NCBI RefSeq assembly: GCF_016785945.1
Contig: NZ_JAEMEF010000013.1
Location: 33,449-97,448, forward strand
From: Olleya sediminilitoris
GTDB lineage: Bacteria > Bacteroidota > Bacteroidia > Flavobacteriales > Flavobacteriaceae
Length of the DNA: 64,000 nt
Reading direction: 5' to 3'
Made by a program: the position numbers and the translations under genes. The notes below the pieces were generated by a model. The model was not told where the DNA came from. It made no database searches and saw only the letters and a list, made by a program, of their open reading frames with translations. Shown here piece after piece: positions 42,087 to 50,797 of the stretch (positions within the stretch are counted from its first letter, which is position 1; each line of letters starts with the position of its first letter).

Positions 42087-42782
42087 CTAAAGACAAGCAT
42101 CCCAAATAGGGTCTTTAGGTAAAGGAGCTGTAATATTTAAATCGGTTTTAGATACTGGATGAATAAAGGTGATATTTCTGGCATGTAGGCTAATACTTGC
42201 ATCTTTATTACTACGGTTAAATCCGTACTTTAAATCTCCTTTTATTGGGCTTCCTATTGTGGATAATTGTACACGTATTTGGTGATGACGTCCTGTTTCT
42301 AGATTAACTTCTAATAGATAATAATTGTCTAGTTTTTTTAAAATTTTGTAATGTAATATAGCTTTTTTACTATCAGGAACTTCTTTTTTGTAGGCTCTAG
42401 ATTTATTGTTTTTGGGATTTTTTTTAAGCCAATGTACTAAGGTTCCAGATGGTTTTTCTGGAGGGTTTTTTACTAATGCCCAATAGGTTTTAGAGATGTC
42501 TTTAGATACAAATAACTTGTTTAAACGTGGTAATGCTTTACTTGTTTTAGAAAAAATGACTAATCCTGTTGTTGGTCTATCTAACCTATGGACAGTACCT
42601 AAATAAACATTTCCTGGTTTGTTGTATTTAACTGCTATATAGTTTTTAACAACATCGCTTAAGGGTGTGTCTCCTGTTTTGTCTCCTTGTACAATATCTC
42701 CAGCACGTTTATTTACTACAATAATGTGATTATCTTCATAAACAACCTTTAAATTGTCTTTATTGGATAATGTCTTTGACAT
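42087..42782 (-). CDS. RluA-family RNA pseudouridine synthase
   Basis: 231 residues, a single catalytic domain without an S4 domain. It starts KVVYEDNHIIVVNKRAGDIV and carries the catalytic Asp motif HRLDRPTTGLVIFSKT, then LLEVNLETGRHHQIRVQLS and SLHARNITFIHP. It isomerises uridine in rRNA or tRNA; the exact site cannot be told. Lies 22 bp after panB on the same strand and is probably co-transcribed with it. Confidence 0.93.
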   Translation of the reverse strand: MSKTLSNKDNLKVVYEDNHIIVVNKRAGDIVQGDKTGDTPLSDVVKNYIAVKYNKPGNVYLGTVHRLDRPTTGLVIFSKTSKALPRLNKLFVSKDISKTYWALVKNPPEKPSGTLVHWLKKNPKNNKSRAYKKEVPDSKKAILHYKILKKLDNYYLLEVNLETGRHHQIRVQLSTIGSPIKGDLKYGFNRSNKDASISLHARNITFIHPVSKTDLNITAPLPKDPIWDACL

Positions 42783-42804
42783 TTTATTTGTTAACTATTG
42801 TAAG

Positions 42805-43623
42805 TTAATACTGTTCTTTATCGCTTGGGAAATTTCCGCTTTTAACATCCTTACCATATTGTATAAAAGCATTTGTCATGTCTTCATAAAGATTCATGTA
42901 ACGACGTAAAAATCTTGGATTAAACTCATGTGTCATTCCAATCATGTCATGAGTAACCAGTACTTGACCATCAACACCATTTCCGGCTCCAATACCAATT
43001 ACAGGAATAGACACACTTTCTGCTACTTCTTGAGCTAATTTAGCAGGTATTTTTTCTAAAACTAATGCAAAACAACCTGCTTTTTCAAGCATCAAGGCAT
43101 CATCTTTTAATTGTTTAGCTTCTTGCTCTTCTTTAGCACGAACAGTATAAGTACCAAATTTATATATAGATTGAGGAGTTAACCCTAAATGTCCCATAAC
43201 AGGTATTCCTGCATGTAAAATACGTTTAATAGAGTCTTTTACTTCTTTACCGCCTTCCATTTTAACCGCATGTCCACCAGATTCTTTCATGATTCTAATA
43301 GCACTACGTAAAGCTTCTTTTGGGTCACTTTGGTAACTACCAAAAGGTAAGTCAACCACAACTAATGATCTGTCTATTGCTCTAACTACAGATGACGCAT
43401 GATAAATCATTTGATCTAGTGTAATTGGTAAAGTAGTTTCATGTCCAGCCATAACATTACTAGCAGAATCACCTACTAGAATAACGTCAGTACCAGCACT
43501 ATCAACTATTTTAGCCATAGTGTAGTCATAAGCAGTTAGCATAGAGATTTTTTCTCCATTTTTTTTCATTTCTACCAATGACTTAACAGTTACTCTTTTA
43601 TATTCTTTTTTAGCTACAGACAT
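42805..43623 (-). CDS. panB: 3-methyl-2-oxobutanoate hydroxymethyltransferase
   Basis: 272 residues of normal PanB length, with [19 protein letters not shown], the metal/substrate motif [44 protein letters not shown] and [17 protein letters not shown]. It catalyses the first committed step of pantothenate (vitamin B5) synthesis. A promoter box lies about 35 bp upstream. The next gene in the unit is the pseudouridine synthase. Confidence 0.96.
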   Translation of the reverse strand: MSVAKKEYKRVTVKSLVEMKKNGEKISMLTAYDYTMAKIVDSAGTDVILVGDSASNVMAGHETTLPITLDQMIYHASSVVRAIDRSLVVVDLPFGSYQSDPKEALRSAIRIMKESGGHAVKMEGGKEVKDSIKRILHAGIPVMGHLGLTPQSIYKFGTYTVRAKEEQEAKQLKDDALMLEKAGCFALVLEKIPAKLAQEVAESVSIPVIGIGAGNGVDGQVLVTHDMIGMTHEFNPRFLRRYMNLYEDMTNAFIQYGKDVKSGNFPSDKEQY

Positions 43624-43657
43624 ATTTAGTTTCGTTTTTGTATGGATTGTAAATGTA

Positions 43658-43665
43658 CAAAATTA
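43658..43665 (-). promoter_or_regulatory. Bacteroidota -7 box before panB
   Basis: TAATTTTG on the minus strand fits TAnnTTTG and lies 35 bp before the panB ATG. No clear -33 TTG is seen. Confidence 0.5.
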
Positions 43666-43738
43666 AGGATTAAGACTAAATTTTTCTTTACTACTGAAAA
43701 TCTTATATTTACGTTTTAATAATAAATTAAAATAGTAT

Positions 43739-44191
43739 ATGAGATTTGTTTTTAGTCTTTTTTTTGTGTTGAACGTTGCTTTTCTCCATGCACAAAATAA
43801 TGCAGAAGAAGAGATGGTTATAAAAACAATCACTAACTTTTTTGAGGGCTTTCATGCTCAGGATAGCACTAAAATGTATAATGCCGTTTATAAAACTGTA
43901 CTAATGCAATCTATTAGTAAAACAACGTCTAAAGATGTAACATTGTCTTTGACTAACTTTAAAGCTTTTGTGGGTCAAATTAAATCAATTCCAGAAACTG
44001 ATTCTTTTAAAGAAGTTTTATTAAGTTTTGAAGTGAAGATTGATGGTAATATGGCTAATGTTTGGACACCTTATGAGTTTTGGTATAATGACAAAAAAAG
44101 GCATTGTGGTGTTAACTCGTTTCAATTAATAAAAGAGAACAGACAGTGGAAAATATTTTATATAGTAGATACCAGACGCTCTTTTAATTAG
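43739..44191 (+). CDS. Exported NTF2-like protein (150 aa)
   Basis: A signal peptide (MRFVFSLFFVLNVAFLHAQN) precedes a compact single domain beginning EEMVIKTITNFFEGFHAQDS and ending in strands NVWTPYEFWYNDKKRHCGVN and WKIFYIVDTRRSF, the typical cone fold of NTF2/SnoaL-like proteins, a lumazine-binding-like subgroup. Function unknown, location periplasmic or outer surface. Its last 4 bp overlap those of sdaA in a tail-to-tail arrangement. Confidence 0.75.
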   Translation: MRFVFSLFFVLNVAFLHAQNNAEEEMVIKTITNFFEGFHAQDSTKMYNAVYKTVLMQSISKTTSKDVTLSLTNFKAFVGQIKSIPETDSFKEVLLSFEVKIDGNMANVWTPYEFWYNDKKRHCGVNSFQLIKENRQWKIFYIVDTRRSFN

Positions 44192-45609
44192 CAATCTGCC
44201 AAACTTACACGAACTGCTAAACCACCTTCGCTGGTTTCTTTATATTTGGTATTCATGTCTTTTGCAGTTTCCCACATAGTATCTACAACTTTATCTAAAG
44301 GTACTTTTACATTTTTTGGATCTGTGTCAAGAGCAAGTTCTGCTGCGTTAATAGCTTTAATTGCTCCCATGCTGTTGCGCTCTATACAAGGTATTTGTAC
44401 TAAGCCACCAATTGGGTCACAGGTTAGTCCAAGGTGATGTTCCATAGCTATTTCTGCAGCAATCATAACTTGTTCTGGTGTTCCACCAGAAAGTTGACAT
44501 AATCCAGCAGCAGCCATTGCAGACGACACTCCAATTTCGGCTTGACATCCACCCATTGCAGCACTAATTGTAGCTCCTTTTTTAAAGATACTACCAATTT
44601 CACTAGCGACTAATAAAAAGGTTTTTATATCGTCAAAGTTAGCATCATGATTTTCAATAACCATATAATACATTAATACAGCAGGTATTACTCCAGCGCT
44701 TCCGTTAGTTGGTGCAGTTACTACACGTCCAAGTGAGGCATTTACCTCGTTAACAGCTAATGCAAAACAACTAACCCACTTTAGTATTTGTCTAAACTTA
44801 ACTTCACTATGTCTAATACTTTCTAACCATTCTTGAGGTGTGTTGTATGGGACTTCTATATTCAATCTTTGGTGTGTGTCAAAAGCACGACGTCTAACAT
44901 TTAAACCTCCTGGTAAATTACCTTCAGTGTGACAACCAACAAACATACATTCTAACATGGTGTCCCAAATACGTTTTAGCTCAAAATCAATATCCTCGTC
45001 AGATCTAAGTGAGCGTTCGTTTTCTAAAACAATTTCAGAAATAGATTTGTTTTCATTATTACAAAAAGCTAATAGTTCTGAAGCTTTATCAATAGGAAAA
45101 GGAAATTCTTTTTTTAGTTCTTTATTTTCGGCATCAACCGTTCGTTCTTCTTTAACTACAAAACCACCACCAATAGAGTAGAAGGTAGAGGTGTTTATTT
45201 GGTTTTCCGCGAAAGCGGTAAATTTTATTCCATTAGCATGAAAAGGCAAGAAGGCACGATTAAAAACAATATCCTTTTTGATGTCAAAAGGGATAACACG
45301 CTCGTTATTTAAAACTAATTTTTCAGTATTATTAATGGATGCTATAATAATGTCTATGGTATCTGTTGGGATGCGTTCTGGATCTGCACCACTTAAACCA
45401 AGCATGACTGCTAAGTCAGTAGCATGCCCTTTACCTGTCAATGACAACGATCCGTAAAGATCTATAGTTACGTTTTGGATACTATCAAAAAGATTGGCTT
45501 CTTTTAGCTCGTATATCCAACGCTCAGCAGCTCGCCAAGGACCTAAAGTATGAGAACTAGAAGGACCTACGCCAATTTTAAGCATGTCAAAAACAGAAAT
45601 ACACTCCAT
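44188..45609 (-). CDS. sdaA: L-serine ammonia-lyase (iron-sulfur, single chain)
   Basis: 473 residues, with the beta domain ([33 protein letters not shown]) fused to the alpha domain ([59 protein letters not shown]). The Cys residues of the alpha part are those that hold the 4Fe-4S cluster. It deaminates serine to pyruvate. The coding sequence contains the 13-mer TTCCGCGAAAGCG at 45205-45217, which also occurs before lpdA. It diverges from dnaK. Confidence 0.95.
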   Translation of the reverse strand: MECISVFDMLKIGVGPSSSHTLGPWRAAERWIYELKEANLFDSIQNVTIDLYGSLSLTGKGHATDLAVMLGLSGADPERIPTDTIDIIIASINNTEKLVLNNERVIPFDIKKDIVFNRAFLPFHANGIKFTAFAENQINTSTFYSIGGGFVVKEERTVDAENKELKKEFPFPIDKASELLAFCNNENKSISEIVLENERSLRSDEDIDFELKRIWDTMLECMFVGCHTEGNLPGGLNVRRRAFDTHQRLNIEVPYNTPQEWLESIRHSEVKFRQILKWVSCFALAVNEVNASLGRVVTAPTNGSAGVIPAVLMYYMVIENHDANFDDIKTFLLVASEIGSIFKKGATISAAMGGCQAEIGVSSAMAAAGLCQLSGGTPEQVMIAAEIAMEHHLGLTCDPIGGLVQIPCIERNSMGAIKAINAAELALDTDPKNVKVPLDKVVDTMWETAKDMNTKYKETSEGGLAVRVSLADC

Positions 45610-45638
45610 AACTTCGAAATCGTTTTAGTATTGAGCGA

Positions 45639-45646
45639 CAAATATA
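45639..45646 (-). promoter_or_regulatory. Bacteroidota -7 box before sdaA
   Basis: TATATTTG on the minus strand fits TAnnTTTG, 30 bp before the sdaA ATG. It is at a normal distance and faces away from dnaK. Confidence 0.55.
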
Positions 45647-45699
45647 GTTTTTTGTATCACATATTAATATTAAAAAGAAATAGATTTTAAAAGTGATTA

Positions 45700-45740
45700 T
45701 GACATCGTGTCAGTCCTATTGTCTTGGCATAATCATTGAC
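45700..45740 (+). promoter_or_regulatory. Sigma-54-like promoter with upstream palindrome before dnaK
   Basis: TTGGCATAATCATTGAC at 45724-45740 resembles the -24/-12 pattern TTGGCAC-N5-TTGC with a single key deviation (TTGA for TTGC). Just upstream, TGACA-TCG-TGTCA at 45700-45712 is a perfect palindrome that could bind a regulator. The ATG of dnaK is 50 nt downstream. No TAnnTTTG box is evident in between. Use of sigma-54 is inference. Confidence 0.45.
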
Positions 45741-45789
45741 TTATTGAAACCGTAATAGTTACAACACAAAATAAAAAATATATAAAATT

Positions 45790-47694
45790 ATGAGTAAGAT
45801 TATTGGAATCGATTTAGGAACAACAAATTCATGCGTTTCTGTAATGGAAGGTAATGAAGCTGTTGTTATCCCAAACGCAGAAGGTAAACGTACGACACCT
45901 TCAGTTATCGCTTTTGTAGAAGGAGGCGAAATTAAAGTTGGAGATCCAGCTAAAAGACAAGCAGTAACAAACCCAACAAAAACAGTTTATTCTATTAAAC
46001 GTTTTATGGGTAACAAATATTCTGAATCTAAAAAAGAAGCAGAACGTGTACCTTACAAAGTAGTAAAAGGAGATAATGACACACCACGTGTTGATATTGA
46101 TGGTCGTTTATACACACCACAAGAATTATCTGCAATGGTATTACAAAAAATGAAAAAAACTGCTGAAGACTACTTAGGTCAAGATGTATCTGAAGCAGTA
46201 ATTACAGTACCAGCATATTTTAATGACTCGCAAAGACAAGCTACTAAAGAAGCAGGTGAAATTGCAGGACTTAAAGTACGTCGTATTATTAACGAGCCTA
46301 CTGCAGCAGCATTAGCTTACGGTATGGACAAAAAAGGTACAGACCAAAAAATAGTTGTATTTGACTTTGGTGGTGGTACGCATGATGTATCTATCCTAGA
46401 ATTAGGTGATGGTGTATTTGAAGTATTATCTACAGATGGAGATACGCACTTAGGAGGAGATGACGTTGATCAAAAAATTATTGACTGGTTAGCAGACGAG
46501 TTTAAAAACGAAGAAGGAATGGATTTAAGAGAAGATCCAATGTCTTTACAACGTGTTAAGGAAGCTGCAGAAAAAGCTAAGATTGAATTATCATCTTCTG
46601 AGCAAACAGAAATCAATTTACCATACATTACAGCTACAGCTAGTGGACCAAAACACTTAGTACGTACTTTAACACGTAGTAAATTTGAACAATTAATTGA
46701 CGATTTAGTAAAACGTACTATTGAGCCATGTCAAACTGCATTGAAATCTGCAGGTTTATCAAAATCTGATATTGACGAAGTTATTTTAGTAGGTGGATCT
46801 ACACGTATACCAGCAGTACAAAAAGCAGTAGAAGCATTTTTTGGAAAAGCACCAAGTAAAGGAGTAAACCCAGATGAGGTAGTATCTTTAGGAGCAGGAA
46901 TCCAAGGAGGAGTTTTAACTGGAGATGTAAAAGATGTATTACTATTAGACGTTACACCTTTATCATTAGGTATCGAAACTATGGGTAATGTATTTACTAA
47001 GTTAATTGAAGCAAATACAACAATACCAACTAAAAAGTCTCAGGTTTTCTCAACAGCAGCAGATAACCAACCATCAGTAGAGATTCACGTATTACAAGGT
47101 GAACGTGCTATGGCAGCAGATAATAAAACAATTGGACGTTTCCATTTAGATGGTCTTCCACCAGCACAAAGAGGAACACCTCAAATTGAAGTAACTTTTG
47201 ATATTGATGCTAACGGAATTATTAAAGTATCTGCTACAGATAAAGCTACAGGAAAATCTCAAGATATTCGTATTGAAGCGTCTTCTGGTTTAACTGAAGA
47301 AGAAATTCAAAAAATGAAAGCTGATGCTGAAGCAAATGCTGAAGCAGATGAAAAAGCAGCAGAAACAGCTAAAAAATTAAATGAGGCTGACTCTATGATT
47401 TTCCAAACAGAAAATCAATTAAAAGAATTTGGTGATAAATTATCTGATGATAAAAAAGCACCAATTGAAGCAGCTTTAGCAGAATTAAAAACAGCTTACG
47501 AAAGTAAAGATCTTGCTGTTATCGAGCCAGCGTTAGAAAAAATTAACGAAGCTTGGAAAGTAGCAAGTGAGGAAATGTATAAAGCTCAAGCAGAAGCACA
47601 AGGTGGTCAGCCAGGTCCAGATGCAGGAGCAGGAGCAGACAACTCAGCAGAAGGAAACGATGTTGAAGATGTAGACTTTGAAGAAGTAAAATAA
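45790..47694 (+). CDS. dnaK: Chaperone DnaK (Hsp70)
   Basis: 634 residues. N-terminal ATPase: [17 protein letters not shown], then [24 protein letters not shown]; substrate-binding domain with [13 protein letters not shown] and [20 protein letters not shown]; acidic C-terminus ending [11 protein letters not shown]. It folds and protects proteins in the cytoplasm. The grpE and dnaJ genes are not adjacent, so the unit is a lone dnaK with its own promoter region and a terminator. The C-terminal tail before the acidic end is Gly/Ala-rich ([12 protein letters not shown]). Confidence 0.98.
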   Translation: MSKIIGIDLGTTNSCVSVMEGNEAVVIPNAEGKRTTPSVIAFVEGGEIKVGDPAKRQAVTNPTKTVYSIKRFMGNKYSESKKEAERVPYKVVKGDNDTPRVDIDGRLYTPQELSAMVLQKMKKTAEDYLGQDVSEAVITVPAYFNDSQRQATKEAGEIAGLKVRRIINEPTAAALAYGMDKKGTDQKIVVFDFGGGTHDVSILELGDGVFEVLSTDGDTHLGGDDVDQKIIDWLADEFKNEEGMDLREDPMSLQRVKEAAEKAKIELSSSEQTEINLPYITATASGPKHLVRTLTRSKFEQLIDDLVKRTIEPCQTALKSAGLSKSDIDEVILVGGSTRIPAVQKAVEAFFGKAPSKGVNPDEVVSLGAGIQGGVLTGDVKDVLLLDVTPLSLGIETMGNVFTKLIEANTTIPTKKSQVFSTAADNQPSVEIHVLQGERAMAADNKTIGRFHLDGLPPAQRGTPQIEVTFDIDANGIIKVSATDKATGKSQDIRIEASSGLTEEEIQKMKADAEANAEADEKAAETAKKLNEADSMIFQTENQLKEFGDKLSDDKKAPIEAALAELKTAYESKDLAVIEPALEKINEAWKVASEEMYKAQAEAQGGQPGPDAGAGADNSAEGNDVEDVDFEEVK

Positions 47695-47732
47695 TTATAG
47701 ATCTGATTAAATATCAGAATCGCATAATATTT

Positions 47733-47766
47733 AAAACGCAATCATTAATTTGATTGCGTTTTTTTG
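47733..47766 (+). terminator. Terminator after dnaK
   Basis: AAACGCAATCA-ttaattt-GATTGCGTTTTTTT forms a 10-bp stem followed by T residues, about 40 nt past the stop codon. Confidence 0.87.
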
Positions 47767-47787
47767 TTTTCAATCATGAAAAAAAAC

Positions 47788-47820
47788 TATGCATGCATAA
47801 TAAATTTATTCATATATTTG
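47788..47820 (+). promoter_or_regulatory. 12-bp palindrome and -7 box before the nitronate monooxygenase gene
   Basis: TATGCATGCATA at 47788-47799 is a perfect palindrome. It lies 13 bp upstream of TATATTTG (47813-47820), which fits TAnnTTTG, so it overlaps the -33 region. This is the place and shape of an operator for a dimeric repressor such as a MarR protein. The regulator is not encoded nearby. Confidence 0.5.
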
Positions 47821-47840
47821 TATATATAATAAACTGAACA

Positions 47841-48788
47841 ATGGAAACTAAATTAACTCAACTATTAAATATAAAATATCCTATAATACAAGCACCAATG
47901 TTTTTAGTGTCTAATGTTGCTATGGTAACAGAGGGAATGAAAGCAGGTGTTGCAGGTTGTATTCCTGCGTTAAATTATCGTACTTTAGAAGAGCTAAAAG
48001 CTGCAATTAAGCAATTAAAAGCTAATAAAGTTGAAGGAGGATCTTTTGGATTTAATTTAATAGTTAATAAATCTAATATTAAATATAAAGACCAACTTAG
48101 AGTGTTGTGTGAAGAAGGATGTGATTTTATTATAACATCTTTAGGTAGTCCAGAAGAAACCATTAATCAAGCGCATAAAGCAGGAATAAAAGTGTTTTGT
48201 GATGTTACGGATTTACGTTTTGCTAAAAAGGTAGAACAATTAGGAGCAGATGCTGCGATAGCAGTTAACAATCAAGCAGGTGGACACAGAGGAAACATCT
48301 CTCCACAAGAATTAACTAGTCAATTAAGTAAAGCTTTAAGTATACCAGTGATTTCAGCAGGTGGAGTAGGATGTAAAACAGATATTGATATCATGCTTAG
48401 TTATGGAGCAGAAGGTGTATCTGTAGGTAGTCCTTTTATAGCATCAGTAGAAGCAGGTGTTACAGATGAGTATAAGCAGGCATGTGTTGATTATGGAGCA
48501 GAAGACATTATAATGACAGAACGTATCTCTGGTACACCGTGTACAGTTATTAATACACCTTACTTACAGAAAATAGGGACTAAACAAACGTGGTTAGAAC
48601 GTGTATTAAATAAAAATAAAAAATTGAAAAAATGGGTTAAAATGATTCGTTTTTCAATAGGAATGAAAGCTACAGAAAAAGCAGCTAAAAAGGCGACTTA
48701 TAAAACGGTTTGGGTTGCAGGTCCTAGTATCGAGCATACAAAAGAAATTTTACCAATAAAAGACATTGTCTCTAACTTGACAAAATAG
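47841..48788 (+). CDS. Nitronate monooxygenase-like flavoprotein (NPD family)
   Basis: 315 residues of the 2-nitropropane dioxygenase-like TIM-barrel family: LNIKYPIIQAPMFLVSNVAM, FGFNLIVN, AAIAVNNQAGGHRG and SIPVISAGGVG with GAEGVSVGSPF. It uses FMN. Members oxidise propionate-3-nitronate or act as enoyl reductases; the Asn-Gln-Ala-Gly-Gly-His-Arg motif is typical of the class I nitronate monooxygenases. It is followed by a small membrane-protein gene 3 nt downstream, likely co-transcribed. Confidence 0.85.
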   Translation: METKLTQLLNIKYPIIQAPMFLVSNVAMVTEGMKAGVAGCIPALNYRTLEELKAAIKQLKANKVEGGSFGFNLIVNKSNIKYKDQLRVLCEEGCDFIITSLGSPEETINQAHKAGIKVFCDVTDLRFAKKVEQLGADAAIAVNNQAGGHRGNISPQELTSQLSKALSIPVISAGGVGCKTDIDIMLSYGAEGVSVGSPFIASVEAGVTDEYKQACVDYGAEDIIMTERISGTPCTVINTPYLQKIGTKQTWLERVLNKNKKLKKWVKMIRFSIGMKATEKAAKKATYKTVWVAGPSIEHTKEILPIKDIVSNLTK

Positions 48789-48791
48789 ATA

Positions 48792-49238
48792 TTGACTATG
48801 GCTATCGATTCAAAATTTATAATAAAGTTTTTACAGGTAGCCTTAGCTTGTTTCATTTTAGGTGTAGGTGTTATTTTTTTCACATTAATATATGAGAAGA
48901 AAGAAGATGTTTCAGGTATTAAACCTTATTCAGAATATTTGAATATTCCTTTCAAATTAGATGATTATGCAACCATACAATGGTCTGATACTAAAATAAG
49001 GTTTTCGTATTATAGTTTAAATCTAAACGAAGCTTCAGATTACGACAGGGAAGACATAAAATCTGTCAAAGTTTATAAACCAGGCGAAACTATTACTTTT
49101 CATAAAGCAAAAAAGTTTTCTCACCTTCATACAGGCACAACCTATTATCTTATAGGTCGTGATACTATAGATACAGGAGAAATCATTGATTTTGAATATC
49201 ATTATTCAAGTGGACTTTCTCCTTTTTCAATCAATTAG
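48792..49238 (+). CDS. Small single-pass membrane protein of unknown function (148 aa)
   Basis: One N-terminal hydrophobic segment (about 11-32) follows a short basic tail, and the remaining 115 residues form a soluble domain on one side of the membrane, with strands such as ATIQWSDTKIRFSYYSLN and TYYLIGRDTIDTGEIIDFEY. No family recognised. The gene begins 3 nt after the nitronate monooxygenase gene. Confidence 0.6.
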   Translation: MTMAIDSKFIIKFLQVALACFILGVGVIFFTLIYEKKEDVSGIKPYSEYLNIPFKLDDYATIQWSDTKIRFSYYSLNLNEASDYDREDIKSVKVYKPGETITFHKAKKFSHLHTGTTYYLIGRDTIDTGEIIDFEYHYSSGLSPFSIN

Positions 49239-49281
49239 TAAAGCCCTTAAAGTCAAGCTTATTTTTCCGAATTATAATTCC

Positions 49282-49289
49282 TACTTTTG
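49282..49289 (+). promoter_or_regulatory. Bacteroidota -7 box before cmk
   Basis: TACTTTTG fits TAnnTTTG and lies 18 bp before the GTG start of cmk, giving a very short leader. Confidence 0.5.
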
Positions 49290-49307
49290 CAATCTAAAAT
49301 AATATAA

Positions 49308-49997
49308 GTGCAAAAAATAACCATAGCAATAGACGGTTTTTCATCTACAGGAAAAAGTACTGTAGCCAAACAATTAGCAAAACATTTAGGATATGTATAT
49401 GTAGATACAGGAGCTATGTATAGAGCTGTTACATTATTTACTATGCAAAATGGATGGATTGATAATAATCAGTTTGATGTGGTTGCTTTAGTGTCGCATT
49501 TAGATGCTATTACAATTAACTTTCAGTTTAATCCAAAATTAGGTTTTGCAGAAGTGTATTTAAACGGAAACAATGTAGAACATCAAATAAGAACACTTGA
49601 AGTATCTAGTTTTGTTAGTAAAGTTGCAGCAATTCCTGAAGTCCGTTATCAGTTAGTAAAACAACAACAACAAATGGGCAAAGATAAAGGTGTTGTTATG
49701 GATGGTCGTGATATTGGTACAGTCGTTTTTCCTTATGCAGAACTAAAAATATTTATGACAGCTTCAGCAGATAAACGTGCTAAACGACGTTTTGATGAGT
49801 TGGTAAGTCGTGGTGATGAGGTTGATTATGAAGATGTTTTACGTAATGTCCAAGAGCGTGATTATATTGATAGTCACAGAGAGGATTCTCCTTTAGTAAA
49901 GGCAGACGATGCCATAGAGATTGATAATTCTGATCTCACTTTAAAAGATCAGTTTGATAAAGTTTTAGATTTAGTAACAAAAACAGTTAGTAGTTAA
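49308..49997 (+). CDS. cmk: Cytidylate kinase
   Basis: 229 residues. P-loop GFSSTGKSTVAKQLAKHLG, YVDTGAMYRAVT, DGRDIGTVVFPYAELKIFM and ERDYIDSHREDSPL are hallmarks of (d)CMP kinase. It phosphorylates CMP and dCMP for nucleotide synthesis. The start codon is GTG at 49308, the only plausible start before the P-loop. Followed by a bidirectional terminator. Confidence 0.96.
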   Translation: MQKITIAIDGFSSTGKSTVAKQLAKHLGYVYVDTGAMYRAVTLFTMQNGWIDNNQFDVVALVSHLDAITINFQFNPKLGFAEVYLNGNNVEHQIRTLEVSSFVSKVAAIPEVRYQLVKQQQQMGKDKGVVMDGRDIGTVVFPYAELKIFMTASADKRAKRRFDELVSRGDEVDYEDVLRNVQERDYIDSHREDSPLVKADDAIEIDNSDLTLKDQFDKVLDLVTKTVSS

Positions 49998-50015
49998 AGA
50001 CTAAATATTAAAACA

Positions 50016-50058
50016 TAAAAAAAGCGAATTGATAATTAACTATCAATTCGCTTTTTTA
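50016..50058. terminator. Bidirectional terminator between cmk and the LysM gene
   Basis: AAAAAAAGCGAATTGATA-attaac-TATCAATTCGCTTTTTT is a perfect 15-bp-class stem with A and T runs on both sides. Confidence 0.93.
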
Positions 50059-50074
50059 GTTACTTATAATAAGC

Positions 50075-50455
50075 CTATAAGTTAGGTATTTTTAATTCTT
50101 GATCTACTTTGATCATGTCAGGATTATCTAAGATATCTTTATTAGCTTCAAAAATAGCAGTGTATTTAGCAGCATTACCATAGTAATGTTTAGCAATTTT
50201 ACCTAAAGTATCTCCACCAACAACAGTATGTCTAGCATAAACAGACTCATCTGCAACTTCAATATTAGCTAATATGTCAGAAGGGCTATCTCCACCAGCT
50301 TCTTTGATAGCATCCCAAATAAGGTTTTTCTCATATTGTGTAGCAGCAGTTCCTTTAACTTTTAATACACCATTCTCTTCAGTAACGTTTCCGTTAGCGA
50401 TATTTAATTTTTCTCCTAAATCAAGTACACCTTGATATTTTGCTCTTACAGCCAT
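50075..50455 (-). CDS. BON/LysM-type protein (Kbp/YgaU-like)
   Basis: 126 residues with no signal peptide. The N-terminal part (LDLGEKLNIANGNVTEENGV, then KVKGTAATQYEKNLIWDAIK) resembles a BON-like domain, and the C-terminal part is a LysM repeat (HTVVGGDTLGKIAKHYYGNA then FEANKDILDNPDMIKVDQEL). This domain order is that of E. coli Kbp (YgaU), a cytoplasmic potassium-binding protein. Ion binding here is inference from that similarity. Confidence 0.82.
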   Translation of the reverse strand: MAVRAKYQGVLDLGEKLNIANGNVTEENGVLKVKGTAATQYEKNLIWDAIKEAGGDSPSDILANIEVADESVYARHTVVGGDTLGKIAKHYYGNAAKYTAIFEANKDILDNPDMIKVDQELKIPNL

Positions 50456-50797
50456 AAAATATTTGTTTTAATTTATTAATCAGTTTAAAGATAGTAATTA
50501 ATATAGCAGAAATATTAACAAAATATTACTTTTGTTAAAAGTTAGATAAAGTGTTTGTTTTGTCGGTTAAAGTGTTTTAAATGTGTTTTATTAGAATATT
50601 TTAAAGTATTAAAAATCAGTATTTTAATATTTTTTAATAACCATTAGGCAGTATGATTAAAAAGTAGTATTTTTGCACACCTTTTTAGCGCATATAAGAA
50701 AGATAGGAAGGGACTAAAACAATTTTATTTATAACACTTCTGTGTGTTAGCGCATCTAATCTTCTTAAACACAACAGAATACAAATTATTATCTGCA
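50456..50797. other. Divergent intergenic region before rpsA
   Basis: No gene is seen in these 342 bp. They contain the rpsA promoter box (50668-50675), a leader of about 120 nt for rpsA and, on the other strand, the promoter area of the LysM gene. A leucine-rich open frame on the minus strand (50685-50888) is an artefact of the Ala/Gln-rich rpsA N-terminus. Confidence 0.6.
50668..50675 (+). promoter_or_regulatory. Bacteroidota -7 box before rpsA
   Basis: TATTTTTG fits TAnnTTTG. The transcript would start near 50682 and carry a leader of about 115 nt, long enough for autogenous control by S1, which is known in other bacteria but not shown here. Confidence 0.55.
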
